From Singulisphaera sp. GP187 (lineage in GTDB: Bacteria > Planctomycetota > UBA1135 > UBA2386), in assembly GCA_945871815.1 (NCBI GenBank), contig CAMBXM010000005.1:1-55494 (forward strand): a stretch of DNA of 55,494 nucleotides. Reading direction: 5' to 3'. A program made the position numbers and the translations under genes. The notes below the pieces were generated by a model. The model saw only the letters and a list, made by a program, of their open reading frames with translations. It was not told the origin of the DNA and did not search any database. Of the stretch, positions 26,511 through 35,184 are shown piece after piece. How positions within the stretch are numbered: the stretch's first letter is position 1; each line of letters starts with the position of its first letter.

Positions 26511-26548
26511 GGTGAGGTGGTCGGTCAGTGCGGAGAAGGCGGCCAAGC

Positions 26549-26580
26549 CTAGAAGTGGTTTGTCAAAGCGCCAGCGGCTG
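26549..26580 (+). repeat. Partial copy of the leader repeat
   Basis: The stretch CTAGAAGTGGTTTGTCAAAG and the next dozen bases match the start of the leader at 27551 with about three mismatches in 33 bases. The leader before the 29.2 kb gene shares the core GTGGTTTCTCAAAGCG. Here it lies between the Myb-like gene and the YciI-like gene. It may be a promoter or operator element, or the decayed end of a mobile sequence. Confidence 0.6.
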
Positions 26581-26744
26581 CACCGGTCCTCGGTCGTCGC
26601 CGGGGTCGCGGAAGCGAACGATCGGCCCCTGACCGGTCGCCCATGCGGCCGCGGCGCTGCGTGGCAGGCAACGCCGACGATGGTCAGGCTCGACGACTGG
26701 ATCTGCTCGCCCTGGCGCCAAAGCCGCGGCATGCTGCGGGCATC

Positions 26745-27437
26745 TTGCGCACCACTTCGCTGCTGCTCGCGGTTGCCTTCTCGATCGCTGGTTGCCACAC
26801 GGCAGAGGCGAACGTCGACGCCGCTCCCTACACGTTGGTCTATCTCAAGACCGGCCCGACCAAGGGCCTGAGCAAAGAGCGGCAGCAGGAGGTGTTTGCC
26901 GGGCACTTCGCGAACATGGAACGGCTCGCGCAGCAAGGCCACTTGGTGCTCGCGGGTCCGTTCGGCACGCGCAAGACCGACGCGTCCCTGCGCGGCATCT
27001 TCGTGCTCGCGACCGGCGACGAGGCGAAAGCGCGCGCGCTGGCCGAGACCGATCCCGGCGTGGTGGCGGGCGTGTTCGTGTTGGAGTACCACGCGCTCGC
27101 GACCGCGGCAGCTCTGCCGAAGTGGGTCGCTGCGGAGATGGCGCGCGACGCGGCGTTGAAGGCGACGGGGAAGACGCCAAAGCCTGGCGAGTTTGGGCGC
27201 GGATTTGTGCTCTTGATTGGCGAGGATGGAGCGAGCGTTCGCCGCGAGTTGACCGGGCAGAAGGGCGTGTTGCTGCTGGCGAGCTATGACGAGAAGGGCG
27301 CCTTTGCGGTGCTCGATGCGGTCGATTGCGGTGCGGCAACGACGAAGTTCGGTGCAGTCTTGCCAAAGGTCGGCGCGCATCGGCTGGAAGACTGGTTTGC
27401 CAGTCGCGGGCTCGAGCAGTTGCCGCTCATGAAGTGA
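26745..27437 (+). CDS. YciI-like lipoprotein
   Basis: 230 aa from a TTG at 26745. This start puts a proper lipoprotein signal first: a short basic start, a hydrophobic run LLLAVAFSIAG, and Cys at residue 17. The ATG at 26643 would add 34 unrelated residues. Residues ~25-115 match the YciI/ferredoxin-like α+β fold (YTLVYLKTGP, GHFANMERLAQQGHLVLAGPFG, GIFVLATGDEAKARALAETDP). The second half (~150-230) appears to be a diverged second unit. Known YciI proteins are small enzymes or binding proteins; function here is unknown. Confidence 0.68.
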   Translation: MRTTSLLLAVAFSIAGCHTAEANVDAAPYTLVYLKTGPTKGLSKERQQEVFAGHFANMERLAQQGHLVLAGPFGTRKTDASLRGIFVLATGDEAKARALAETDPGVVAGVFVLEYHALATAAALPKWVAAEMARDAALKATGKTPKPGEFGRGFVLLIGEDGASVRRELTGQKGVLLLASYDEKGAFAVLDAVDCGAATTKFGAVLPKVGAHRLEDWFASRGLEQLPLMK

Positions 27438-27550
27438 CCACGGCACCAAGCCGAGCCCGCAACGCGACTGCTCCCGTGTAGACACGCACGTGGAGCGGCC
27501 AAGCCTTGGCAAAGACGGCGCATCTTCACGGTTCCTGCGGAGTCGCAGGC

Positions 27551-27709
27551 TAGGAGTGGTTTCTCAAAGCGCCAGCGCCTGCGGCCGGCACGTCGGTCGA
27601 TGGCTGTGTCGCGAACTCCCAGCGGAATCCACGGATCCCGCCATCAGTCCGCTCCTTGTCCTCAACTGTCGTGGCTCGGTCGCGCGCGCAGGCCATTTGG
27701 GCAACCACT
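27551..27709 (+). repeat. ~160-nt leader, copy A, upstream of the first secreted paralog
   Basis: This non-coding segment and the one at 28967-29126 are about 90% identical over their right-hand 110 nt. Both start with GTGGTTTCTCAAAGCG, which lies 231 and 234 nt before the respective ATG. Each contains a short imperfect hairpin around GCGGAATCCACGGATCCCGC. It probably carries the promoter or an mRNA leader duplicated along with the gene. A short open frame starting MAVSRT crosses both copies, but there is no other sign it is translated. Confidence 0.75.
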
Positions 27710-27786
27710 CCGTGGAAGGCGCCTCGTCGCCCTGCCATGCGGTGGTGCTGCTTCCTCTTCTCCACACAGACTTCGCGATTCCTCCA

Positions 27787-28896
27787 ATGCGTCATCTCAC
27801 TATCCCCACGGGGCTCCTTCTCAGTCTTTCCGTTGCCAGCATGTCGGTCTCGGCTGCGGCCCAAGTCTTGGCCAGCGACAGCTTTTCCTATGCCGGGGCG
27901 CTGACGGCCAACGGTTGGGCGGCACACAGCGGTGCTGGCGCGAAGCTGATTCTCTCGAATGGCTCCATCGCGACGTTGAACCAGGGCCCGGGCTCGGGCG
28001 AAGACGTCAACTTGGCGTTCCCCGCGCTGACCGCGACCGACACGGTGTTCGCCTCGTTCACGTTGAATGTGCCGTCGGGCACCCCGGTCACGCCGCCCGC
28101 CGCCGGTCTCTACTTCGCGCACTTCAAGGACACGACGACACTGTTCCGCGCCCGCACCGGCGTCGTGGCGCCAACTGCTGGCGGCAACTTCCGTATCGCG
28201 ATCCATGCCGACAACGCCAACCTCTCGCTCGGCACGTCGTGGCCGACGGAGCAGGTGTTCAATACCGACTACAAGGTCGTCATCAGCTGGAACGCGGCGA
28301 CCGGTCAGTCGCAGCTGTGGATCGATCCGACGGCTGTGACGGATCCGTCGATCTCCCACACGGGCACGTTGGTCGGCACGATCATCTCGCAGTTCGCGCT
28401 GCGTCAGGCGAGTGACTACACCGGCTTCCTCACCATCGACGACGTGCTCGTCGGCCGCACGTTCGCCGATGTCTGTGGAACTCCGGGTAGCTACACCACC
28501 TTCGGCGCCGGCTGCGCCAGCTCGGTCGGTGTCGCAACCAACACGGCGAGCCCGGTCCCCGCGATCGGTGTCACCACGGTGGTCACGCTCTCGCCGGTGC
28601 CGAACCCCGGCGTCGGGCTGCTCCTGATCGGCTCGAGCAACACGTTCTCGAACTCGTTCGGCCCGCTGCCGCTCGACCTCACGTTCTTCGGTGCGCCTGG
28701 CTGCAGTGGTCGCGTCAGCGATGACGTCGCGCAGTTCTTCGGCATTGGTGCGGGCAGCATCAGCTTCAACGTCGGCATCCCGAACGACCCGTTCTTCGTC
28801 GGCCTCCAGCTCTACACCCAGGGCCTCGTGTTCGAGAACGTGAACGCGCTCGGCATCGTGTTCTCGGATGCCGCGACGATGGTGATCGGCGGTTGA
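27787..28896 (+). CDS. Secreted β-sandwich protein with common C-terminal module (copy 1)
   Basis: 369 aa from ATG 27787. It has a signal peptide (~1-25, ending A-A-A-Q). Residues ~30-235 are a LamG/concanavalin-like β-sandwich (DSFSYAGALTANGW, GLYFAHFKD, SQLWIDPTAVTDPS, FLTIDDVLVGRTF). Residues ~250-369 form the C-terminal module shared with seven other secreted proteins here: GPLPLDL, FGAPGCSG, then GIPNDPFFVGLQLYTQ and a terminal SDAATMVIGG. No catalytic motif is seen. It is exported and probably surface-bound. It is a tandem paralog of the next gene, about 60% alike by eye. Confidence 0.82.
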   Translation: MRHLTIPTGLLLSLSVASMSVSAAAQVLASDSFSYAGALTANGWAAHSGAGAKLILSNGSIATLNQGPGSGEDVNLAFPALTATDTVFASFTLNVPSGTPVTPPAAGLYFAHFKDTTTLFRARTGVVAPTAGGNFRIAIHADNANLSLGTSWPTEQVFNTDYKVVISWNAATGQSQLWIDPTAVTDPSISHTGTLVGTIISQFALRQASDYTGFLTIDDVLVGRTFADVCGTPGSYTTFGAGCASSVGVATNTASPVPAIGVTTVVTLSPVPNPGVGLLLIGSSNTFSNSFGPLPLDLTFFGAPGCSGRVSDDVAQFFGIGAGSISFNVGIPNDPFFVGLQLYTQGLVFENVNALGIVFSDAATMVIGG

Positions 28897-28966
28897 GCCC
28901 AAAGCGGAGAGTTGGCAACGCCTGCGTCCAACGGACGTAGGCGCACAATCGCCATACTGCGGGCCG

Positions 28967-29126
28967 TAGACGTGGTTTCTCAAAGCGTCTGCGGCTGTGG
29001 CCGATCCCGACGGCCGATGGCTGTGTCGCGAACTCGCCGCGGAATCCACGGATCCCGCCACGAGTCCGCTCGTGGTCCTCGACTGTCGTGGCTCGGCCGC
29101 GCCCGCAGGTCCTTTGGGAAACCGCT
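28967..29126 (+). repeat. ~160-nt leader, copy B, upstream of the second secreted paralog
   Basis: This is the second copy of the leader described at 27551-27709, with the same distance to the start codon. Differences are scattered single bases, with no codon-position pattern that I can see. Confidence 0.75.
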
Positions 29127-29205
29127 TCTGGCGACTGCGGCCGCGCTAGAACGCCCAGTCAGCGGCCCGATCCCCTATCCTGCGTCGCTACCCAGACGAT
29201 CCAGA

Positions 29206-30303
29206 ATGCGCCACTTCGCCACCACATTCCTCAGTGCGGCTCTCGCCCTTTCGACCGCCGCTTCGGCTCAGCAACTGCTGCGCGACGACTTCGCCTACGC
29301 CGGCCCGCTGACCAGCAACGGCTGGTTTGCACACAGCTCGGGCGGCCAGCGTACCATCGTGTCGTTCGGCGACTACGCGATCTTGAGCCAGGGCACGGGC
29401 GCCGGCGAGGACCTCAGCCGCGGGTTCCCGCAGCTTGCGGCGACGGACTCGGTCTACGCCGCGTTTCGACTCAACGTGCCGTCAGGCAACGCGGTCAATC
29501 CGGCATCCGCCGGGCTCTACTTCATCCACTTCAAGGACGGTACCACGGGCTTCCGTGCGCGCACGGGTGTGCTCGCGCCGGCGTCAGGTGGTGCGTTTCG
29601 GTTGGCGATTCATGCCGACAGTGCCAATCTCGGCCTCGGCGCTGCGTGGCCATCGGATCTTGCGTTCGACACCGACTACCTGGTCGTCATCGGCTTCGAT
29701 GGCGCGCTCAATCGAGCGACGCTTTGGGTCGATCCGATCACTGCAGCCTCGCCTTCGATCGGACACACCGGGACGCTGCCGACCCCGTTCGTGACCGCCA
29801 TCGCGCTGCGGCAGAGCAGTGAATACACCGGCTCGCTCCGCATCGACAACCTGATCGTCGGGCGCACCTTTGTGGATGTCGCCGGCGCCGGCCGTAGCTA
29901 CGTGACGTTCGGCGCGGGCTGCTCCGGCTCGGTCGGGGTTCCGTCCAACACCGCGAGCCCGCTGCCTCGCCTTGGTCGCACGACGACGATCACCATCGGC
30001 AACGTGACGGTGCCCGCCATCGCGCTGCTGCTGGTCGGCACCAGCAACACGTTCTCGCCGTCGTTCGGTCCGCTGCCGATCGACCTCACGGCGTTTGGTG
30101 CGCCGGGCTGCTCAGGCCGCGTCAGTGATGACGTAACGCAGTTCTTCGCTCTTGGCTTTGCCGGCGTGCCCTTTGACGTGGCGATTCCCAATGACACCTA
30201 CTTCATGGGGCTGCAGCTCTACACGCAGGCACTGGTGTTCGAGAACGTGAACCCGTTGGGGCTCGTGCTCTCGGACGCTGCGACGTTCGTCATCGGCGGC
30301 TGA
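29206..30303 (+). CDS. Secreted β-sandwich protein with common C-terminal module (copy 2)
   Basis: 365 aa from ATG 29206. The signal peptide (~1-21) ends A-S-A-Q. The plan is the same as the preceding paralog: a LamG-like domain (DDFAYAGPLTSNGW, GLYFIHFKDG, TLWVDPITAASPS, LRIDNLIVGRTF) and a C-terminal module (GPLPIDL, FGAPGCSG, AIPNDTYFMGLQLYTQ, SDAATFVIGG). The two genes arose by duplication that included the upstream leader. No enzyme motif is seen. Confidence 0.82.
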   Translation: MRHFATTFLSAALALSTAASAQQLLRDDFAYAGPLTSNGWFAHSSGGQRTIVSFGDYAILSQGTGAGEDLSRGFPQLAATDSVYAAFRLNVPSGNAVNPASAGLYFIHFKDGTTGFRARTGVLAPASGGAFRLAIHADSANLGLGAAWPSDLAFDTDYLVVIGFDGALNRATLWVDPITAASPSIGHTGTLPTPFVTAIALRQSSEYTGSLRIDNLIVGRTFVDVAGAGRSYVTFGAGCSGSVGVPSNTASPLPRLGRTTTITIGNVTVPAIALLLVGTSNTFSPSFGPLPIDLTAFGAPGCSGRVSDDVTQFFALGFAGVPFDVAIPNDTYFMGLQLYTQALVFENVNPLGLVLSDAATFVIGG

Positions 30304-30365
30304 CCGGCGCATATCGCCGACGCGCTGCAGGCGAACGCTCGTCCGCTGCAGGTGCGGAACCGCGC

Positions 30366-30403
30366 CGTCCCGGACCGAGTCGTTCCGGGCAGGGGACGGC
30401 GGC
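30366..30403. terminator. Hairpin between convergent genes
   Basis: GCCGTCC and GGACGGC form the base, with an inner CCCGGA/TCCGGG pairing. It lies ~65 nt after the second secreted paralog and before the thioredoxin-like gene read from the other side. It is probably a terminator for the plus-strand gene. Confidence 0.45.
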
Positions 30404-30429
30404 GAGCCCACGCTAGGTGGCGCGGGCTC
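30404..30429. terminator. Hairpin just after the thioredoxin-like gene
   Basis: GAGCCC (30404-30409) pairs with GGGCTC (30424-30429), followed by a one-base mismatch and CGC with GCG around a six-base loop. On the minus strand it begins ~10 nt after the stop of the thioredoxin-like gene. A terminator is likely. Confidence 0.45.
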
Positions 30430-30438
30430 GCGGGGCCA

Positions 30439-31434
30439 TCAGCCCTTGGTCGAGAACTTCCCCAGCATCTCCTCGGCCTGCTGGGCGGCGTGCGTACCGG
30501 CGTACTTCTTGGTGCTCTTGAACTTCTCTAGTTCTTCGACCAGCTTGCGTCGTTGCGCGACCTTGCCGGCGTCGAACTTGCCGACCACCTTCTCGAGCGC
30601 CTTCGAGGCCGCGATCTCGTCCTTGACGTGCGCGTCCTTGGCAAAGCGTTCGAGCTCTGACTTGGCCGCGTCGGCGGGCGGCAGGCCGGCCCAGTCCTTT
30701 TGCAGGCGCTCCAGCTGATTCAAGGCGGTGTAGAAGTCCGGACCCTTGCCCAGCGTCTGCACGCGAGCCGTCGCGCGCTCCATCCGCTTCTGCAGCTCCG
30801 CTTGCTGGCTTTCGTAGACTGTCCGCAGTTCCGCGTCGACGGTCGGTTGCCCCAGCATCTTGGTGAGGTAGTCACCGAGCTTCTTGAACTCCTTCTTCTG
30901 CCAGAGGCTGCGAATCGCGTCGAAACGCGAATCCACCGGCATCTTGGGCGAGAGCGAGACGTTTGCGAGCTGCTCCTCGATGAATGCCTCCGTCGGCATG
31001 CGATCGTCGGGCACAGTCAGGATCGTGCCATCGGGCGCAATGCAGTAGACGCTGGGGAAGAAACCGATGCGGTACTGCTCGTTGACGCCCTTGGCGCAGA
31101 CGAACGGGTACTTGGCACCGAGTTTGGTGATGAAGGTCTCTTCGATCAGGCTTTCGTTCTCATCGGACACGCCGATGAGTAGCAACCCCCGCTCCGCGTA
31201 CTTCTCGTGAAGTTCGTTGAGGTGCGGGACGGCTGCCTTACACGGGCCTCACCAGGTCTGGGCGAAGTCGAGGATGACCAGCTTGCCTTCGAACTCGTCG
31301 AACTTGGCGGGGCCGTCGTTCCAGACCTTGGCGATCTCGAAGGCCGGAGCCGGCGAGCCCTTCGCGAGCTGGGCTGGCGCCGCGGCGGCAAACAGCAGCG
31401 TTGCGGCGGTGGCGAAATGGATGTTCTTGTTCAT
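30439..31434 (-). CDS. Candidate selenoprotein: secreted TlpA-like thioredoxin with UGPC active site
   Basis: 331 aa if the TGA at 31251-31249 (codon 62) is read as selenocysteine. From ATG 31434 there is a signal peptide (~1-22, ...APAQ). Then follow LILDFAQTW-[TGA]-GPCKAAVP, the redox helix with the first Cys codon replaced by TGA and the second Cys (65) kept, then LLLIGVSDENES and the cis-Pro loop FFPSVYCIAPDG. The frame stays open on both sides and the protein is homologous to TlpA/ResA thioredoxins throughout, so only this codon is abnormal. Residues ~190-331 are a Lys/Glu-rich helical tail. Hairpins can be drawn after the TGA (UGAGG with CCUCA at 30-34; or GUGU with GCAC and an apical loop 17-23 nt downstream), but none is a classic SECIS. 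A Cys-to-stop mutation or a base error remains possible. It is divergent from metH. Confidence 0.75.
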
Positions 31435-31572
31435 GGTAATGGCGGCCCCGCAGCGGGAGCCGAGCGGCGGAGGATACTCGTTCATCCGTCGATGCCCAAG
31501 GTGTCCCTCTTGCTCGTCGGCAAATGACCCGTCCCAAGTCCGTAGCCTTGCTATGCTCTCCGCCCGCTTCGC

Positions 31573-34500
31573 ATGACCCCAGCCTTCGACCCATTCGAGC
31601 GTCAGGACCGTTTCCCCATCCTCCGAACGCTGCGCGATCGCGTGCTCGTGTTCGACGGCGGCATGGGGACGATGATTCAGCGCGCCACCCTCACCCTTGA
31701 CGACTTCCACGGCAAGGAGGGCTGCAACGAGATCCTCGTCCGCACCCGCCCCGATGTCATCGAGGACATTCACTCGGCCTACTTTGCCGCGGGGGCGGAT
31801 GTCGTCGAGACCAACACCTTCGGCGGCATGCCCTACGTGCTGGGCGAGTTCGACATGGCCGACGAGGCCTTCGAACTGAACCGCATCGGCGCCGAAGTCG
31901 CGCGCCGAGCCGCTGACAAGTTCAGCACCAAGGCGAGGCCGCGCTTTGTTGCCGGTTCGATGGGGCCCGGCACGCGCCTCGTGACGCTCGGTCACATCTC
32001 GGTCGACGAGCTGTACGACGCGTATCGAGTGTTTGCCAAAGGCCTCATCGCTGGCGGCGTCGACTGTCTCAACATCGAGACCTGCCAGGACATCCTCCAG
32101 GTCAAGATGGCGATCCTGGCGTCGCGCGACGCCATGGCCGAACTCGGCCGCGAGGTGCCGATCTTCTGCACAGTGACCATCGAGACGACCGGAACGATGC
32201 TGGTCGGCAGTGACATCGCTGCCGCGCTGACGACACTGGAGCATCTGCCGGTGGACGTGGTCGGCCTCAACTGCGCCACGGGTCCAGACTTGATGCAGGA
32301 GTCGGTGCGCCACCTCGGCAAGTTGTCGACGCGTTCGGTGATGGTGATGCCCAATGCCGGCTTGCCGCGCAATGTGGGCGGCGTCGCGGTCTATGACCTC
32401 ACGCCCGAGGAGCTCGGCGCGTTTCATGCTCGCTTCGTCCGCGAGTTTGGCGTCAGCATCGTCGGCGGCTGCTGCGGCACCACGCCGGAGCACATCGCCG
32501 CGGTGCAGAAGGCGGTTCAGGGACTCGTGCCCTCGGAGCGCCCCCGCGACTACTTGCCGCAGGTCGCGAGCCTGTTTCACTCGGTGCCGTTGACGCAGGA
32601 CCAGGGGCCGCTGCTCATCGGCGAGCGCACCAATGCGAACGGCAGCAGGAAGTTCAAGGAGCTGATGCTGGCTCAAGACATCGAGGGCATGCTGCAGATT
32701 GCCAAGGAGCAGTCACACGAAGGCGCGCACGTTCTCGACGTCTGCACTGCCTACGTCGGCCGCAATGAAGTTGCGGACATGACCAACCTGCTCCGGCCGC
32801 TGGTCCAGAAGGTCACCGCGCCGGTGATGATCGACAGCACGCAGCTCGACGTCGTCGAGGCCGCGCTCAAAGTCACGCCCGGTCGCGCGATCATCAACTC
32901 GATCAACCTCGAAGACGGCGAAGAGCGCGCTGACGCGCTGTGCCGGCTCGCCGTCCGCTACGGCGCGATGTTCGTCGCCCTGACCATCGACGAGGAGGGC
33001 ATGGCGAAGACTGCGCAGCGCAAGCTGGAGGTCGCGCAGCGAATTCACGACATCGTCGTCAAGCGGCACGGCATGAAGCCGCAGGACCTGATCTTCGACC
33101 CGTTGACCTTCACGATCGGGTCCGGCGACGAAGCCTCGCGTGACGCGGGCGTTCAGACACTGCTCGGCATCAAGCTGATCAAGGAACAGATTCCGGGGGT
33201 CCGCACGATCCTTGGTCTCTCCAACATCAGCTTTGGTCTCGATCCGTATCCGCGGCAGATCCTCAACTCGGTCTACCTCGCCGAAGCGATCCGTCACGGG
33301 CTCGACGCCGCGATCGTGCACGCGAGCAAGATCGTGCCGATCCACAAGCTCGACGAAGACGACCGCGTGGTCACTCTCGATCTGATCCACGACCGTCGCC
33401 GCGAAGGCTACGACCCGCTGTTCAAGTTCATCGAGCGGTTCTCCGGCCAGAAGCGCATCGAGTTCGGCAAGGGCCAGAACGAGATGGACGTCGCGGTCGA
33501 GGAGCGGCTGAAGCGACGCATCATCGACGGCAATCGCATCGGCATCGAGAAGCACCTCGAAGAGGCGATGACGAAGCACAAGCCCCTGGAGATCATCAAC
33601 GAGATCCTGCTCGATGGCATGAAAGTCGTCGGCGACCTGTTCGGCAGCGGTGAGATGCAGTTGCCGTTCGTGTTGCAGAGCGCCGAGGCCATGAAGGCTG
33701 CGGTCGGTTACTTGCAGCAGTTCATGGAGAAGCTCGACGGCGAAGAGAAGGGCACCCTCGTGCTCGCGACCGTGCGCGGCGACGTGCACGACATCGGCAA
33801 GAACCTCGTCGACATCGTCGTCAGCAACAACGGCTACCGCGTCGTGAACCTCGGTATCAAGGTCCCGATCGAGCGGATCCTCGAGGCGGCGCGCACGGAG
33901 AAGGCCAACGCAATCGGCATGAGCGGCCTGTTGGTCAAGTCGACTGTCGTGATGAAGGAGAACCTCGAGCTGATGAGCCAGCGCGGGATCGCGACGCCGG
34001 TCATCTGCGGCGGCGCAGCGCTCAATCGCGCCTACGTCGAACTCGACCTTCGCGCGGCGTACACCACTGGCCCGGTCTATTACGGGCAGGACGCGTTTGC
34101 CGGGCTGCACATCATGGACGAGCTCACGGGCCGTTCGAAGGTGCCGACGCTCACCGAATCCAAGGAGCCGCAGGTACGGGCGACCAATCGCCGCAGAATG
34201 ACGCGCGCCGACAAAGAGAAGATGTTGGAGTACGCTTACACCGAGTTCGCCGACAGCGGCGTTCCGCGTGCAGAGCGGGTGCCGACACCGCCGTTCTGGG
34301 GGCCGCAGCTCGTCAGCACCGCGGAGCTCGATCTCGGCACGGTGCTTCAATACGTCAACAAGAAGGCTCTCTTCCGCCTGCAGTGGCAGTATCGCCAGGG
34401 CAAGCGCAGCGAAGAGGACTACAAGAAGTTCGTCGCCGAACACGTCGAGCCGAGATTCCGCGAATGGCAGAAGCGTGTGCGGGAGAACGCCATGCTCGAG

Positions 34501-35088
34501 CCTCGTGTCGTCTACGGCTATTGGCCGTGCTACAGCGAGCGCAACGCGCTCGTGGTGCTCGATCCCAAGGATCACGCCCGCGAACTGTGCCGCTTCGACT
34601 TCCCGCGCCAGCCGGGCGGTCGCCGGCTGTGCATGTCGGACTTCTACCGCCGTCGCGACGACGGTCCGGATGTGGTCGGGTTCTCGCTCGTGACGATGGG
34701 TGCGCGCGCGACCATCGAGAGCGAGCGCTTGTTCAAGGAGAACCGCTACGACGAGTACCTCCACTTCCACGGCCTCGCGGTCGAGGGCGCCGAGGCACTC
34801 GCGGAGTACTGGCACAAGCGCATGCGCCAGCAGTTGTCGATCGCGGCCAATGACGCCCCGGACGTCGACGATCTGTTCAAGCAGCGCTATCAGGGCAGCC
34901 GCTACTCGTTCGGTTACCCGGCCTGCCCGAACCTCGAAGATCAGGACAAGCTACTGCGGCTGCTCGAGGCAACCCGCATCGGTGTGACGTTGAGCGAGGA
35001 GTCGCAGCTGGTGCCCGAGCAGAGCACTTCGGCGGTCATCTGCCACCACCCGGCAGCGAAGTACTTCAACGTCAGCGTCACGACCTGA
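31573..35088 (+). CDS. metH: Cobalamin-dependent methionine synthase
   Basis: 1171 aa, all four modules present. It moves a methyl group from 5-methyltetrahydrofolate via cobalamin to homocysteine. The homocysteine domain (~20-320) has the zinc Cys ligands C234 (GLNCATG), C300 and C301 (GGCCGTT). The pterin domain (~350-615) follows, with GERTNANGSRKFKELM. The cap and B12 domains (~640-890) carry the cobalt-ligating His739 in DVHDIGKNL and GMSGLLVKS. The activation domain (~910-1171) has RVVYGYWPC for SAM. Only ~138 nt separate it from the divergent thioredoxin-like gene, and I see no cobalamin or SAM riboswitch there. A possible -10 is TATGCT at 31552-31557. Confidence 0.97.
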   Translation: MTPAFDPFERQDRFPILRTLRDRVLVFDGGMGTMIQRATLTLDDFHGKEGCNEILVRTRPDVIEDIHSAYFAAGADVVETNTFGGMPYVLGEFDMADEAFELNRIGAEVARRAADKFSTKARPRFVAGSMGPGTRLVTLGHISVDELYDAYRVFAKGLIAGGVDCLNIETCQDILQVKMAILASRDAMAELGREVPIFCTVTIETTGTMLVGSDIAAALTTLEHLPVDVVGLNCATGPDLMQESVRHLGKLSTRSVMVMPNAGLPRNVGGVAVYDLTPEELGAFHARFVREFGVSIVGGCCGTTPEHIAAVQKAVQGLVPSERPRDYLPQVASLFHSVPLTQDQGPLLIGERTNANGSRKFKELMLAQDIEGMLQIAKEQSHEGAHVLDVCTAYVGRNEVADMTNLLRPLVQKVTAPVMIDSTQLDVVEAALKVTPGRAIINSINLEDGEERADALCRLAVRYGAMFVALTIDEEGMAKTAQRKLEVAQRIHDIVVKRHGMKPQDLIFDPLTFTIGSGDEASRDAGVQTLLGIKLIKEQIPGVRTILGLSNISFGLDPYPRQILNSVYLAEAIRHGLDAAIVHASKIVPIHKLDEDDRVVTLDLIHDRRREGYDPLFKFIERFSGQKRIEFGKGQNEMDVAVEERLKRRIIDGNRIGIEKHLEEAMTKHKPLEIINEILLDGMKVVGDLFGSGEMQLPFVLQSAEAMKAAVGYLQQFMEKLDGEEKGTLVLATVRGDVHDIGKNLVDIVVSNNGYRVVNLGIKVPIERILEAARTEKANAIGMSGLLVKSTVVMKENLELMSQRGIATPVICGGAALNRAYVELDLRAAYTTGPVYYGQDAFAGLHIMDELTGRSKVPTLTESKEPQVRATNRRRMTRADKEKMLEYAYTEFADSGVPRAERVPTPPFWGPQLVSTAELDLGTVLQYVNKKALFRLQWQYRQGKRSEEDYKKFVAEHVEPRFREWQKRVRENAMLEPRVVYGYWPCYSERNALVVLDPKDHARELCRFDFPRQPGGRRLCMSDFYRRRDDGPDVVGFSLVTMGARATIESERLFKENRYDEYLHFHGLAVEGAEALAEYWHKRMRQQLSIAANDAPDVDDLFKQRYQGSRYSFGYPACPNLEDQDKLLRLLEATRIGVTLSEESQLVPEQSTSAVICHHPAAKYFNVSVTT

Positions 35089-35119
35089 GTCGTCCGCAGC
35101 ACGCGCCGTAGAAATGCAG

Positions 35120-35154
35120 ACGCCGGTGATGCCGACCTGCGGCACCACCGGCGT
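35120..35154. terminator. Bidirectional terminator hairpin metH / secreted protein 3
   Basis: ACGCCGGTG and CACCGGCGT pair (9 bp), then a one-base mismatch, then TGCCG with CGGCA, loop ACCTG. It lies between the converging stops at 35088 and 35185 and can serve both. Confidence 0.75.
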
Positions 35155-35184
35155 TGCTGTTGATCTACTCGCGAGCGCGCGGCG

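Noticed and set aside
27600-27715. Small protein starting MAVSRT in the duplicated leaders
   Set aside because: The frame is open in both copies, but differences are spread over codon positions and in copy 2 it merges into an unrelated long frame. More likely non-coding conservation.
31435-31572. Cobalamin or SAM riboswitch ahead of metH
   Set aside because: The gap is only 138 nt, shared with a divergent gene, and I see no B12-box-like sequence or SAM aptamer pattern.
31249-32676. A separate minus-strand gene ending at the TGA 31249, and a second gene starting at 31185
   Set aside because: Most of the first frame is antisense to metH. Only its end, from 31434, is protein-like, and it joins in frame across one TGA with the second to make a full TlpA-like protein.
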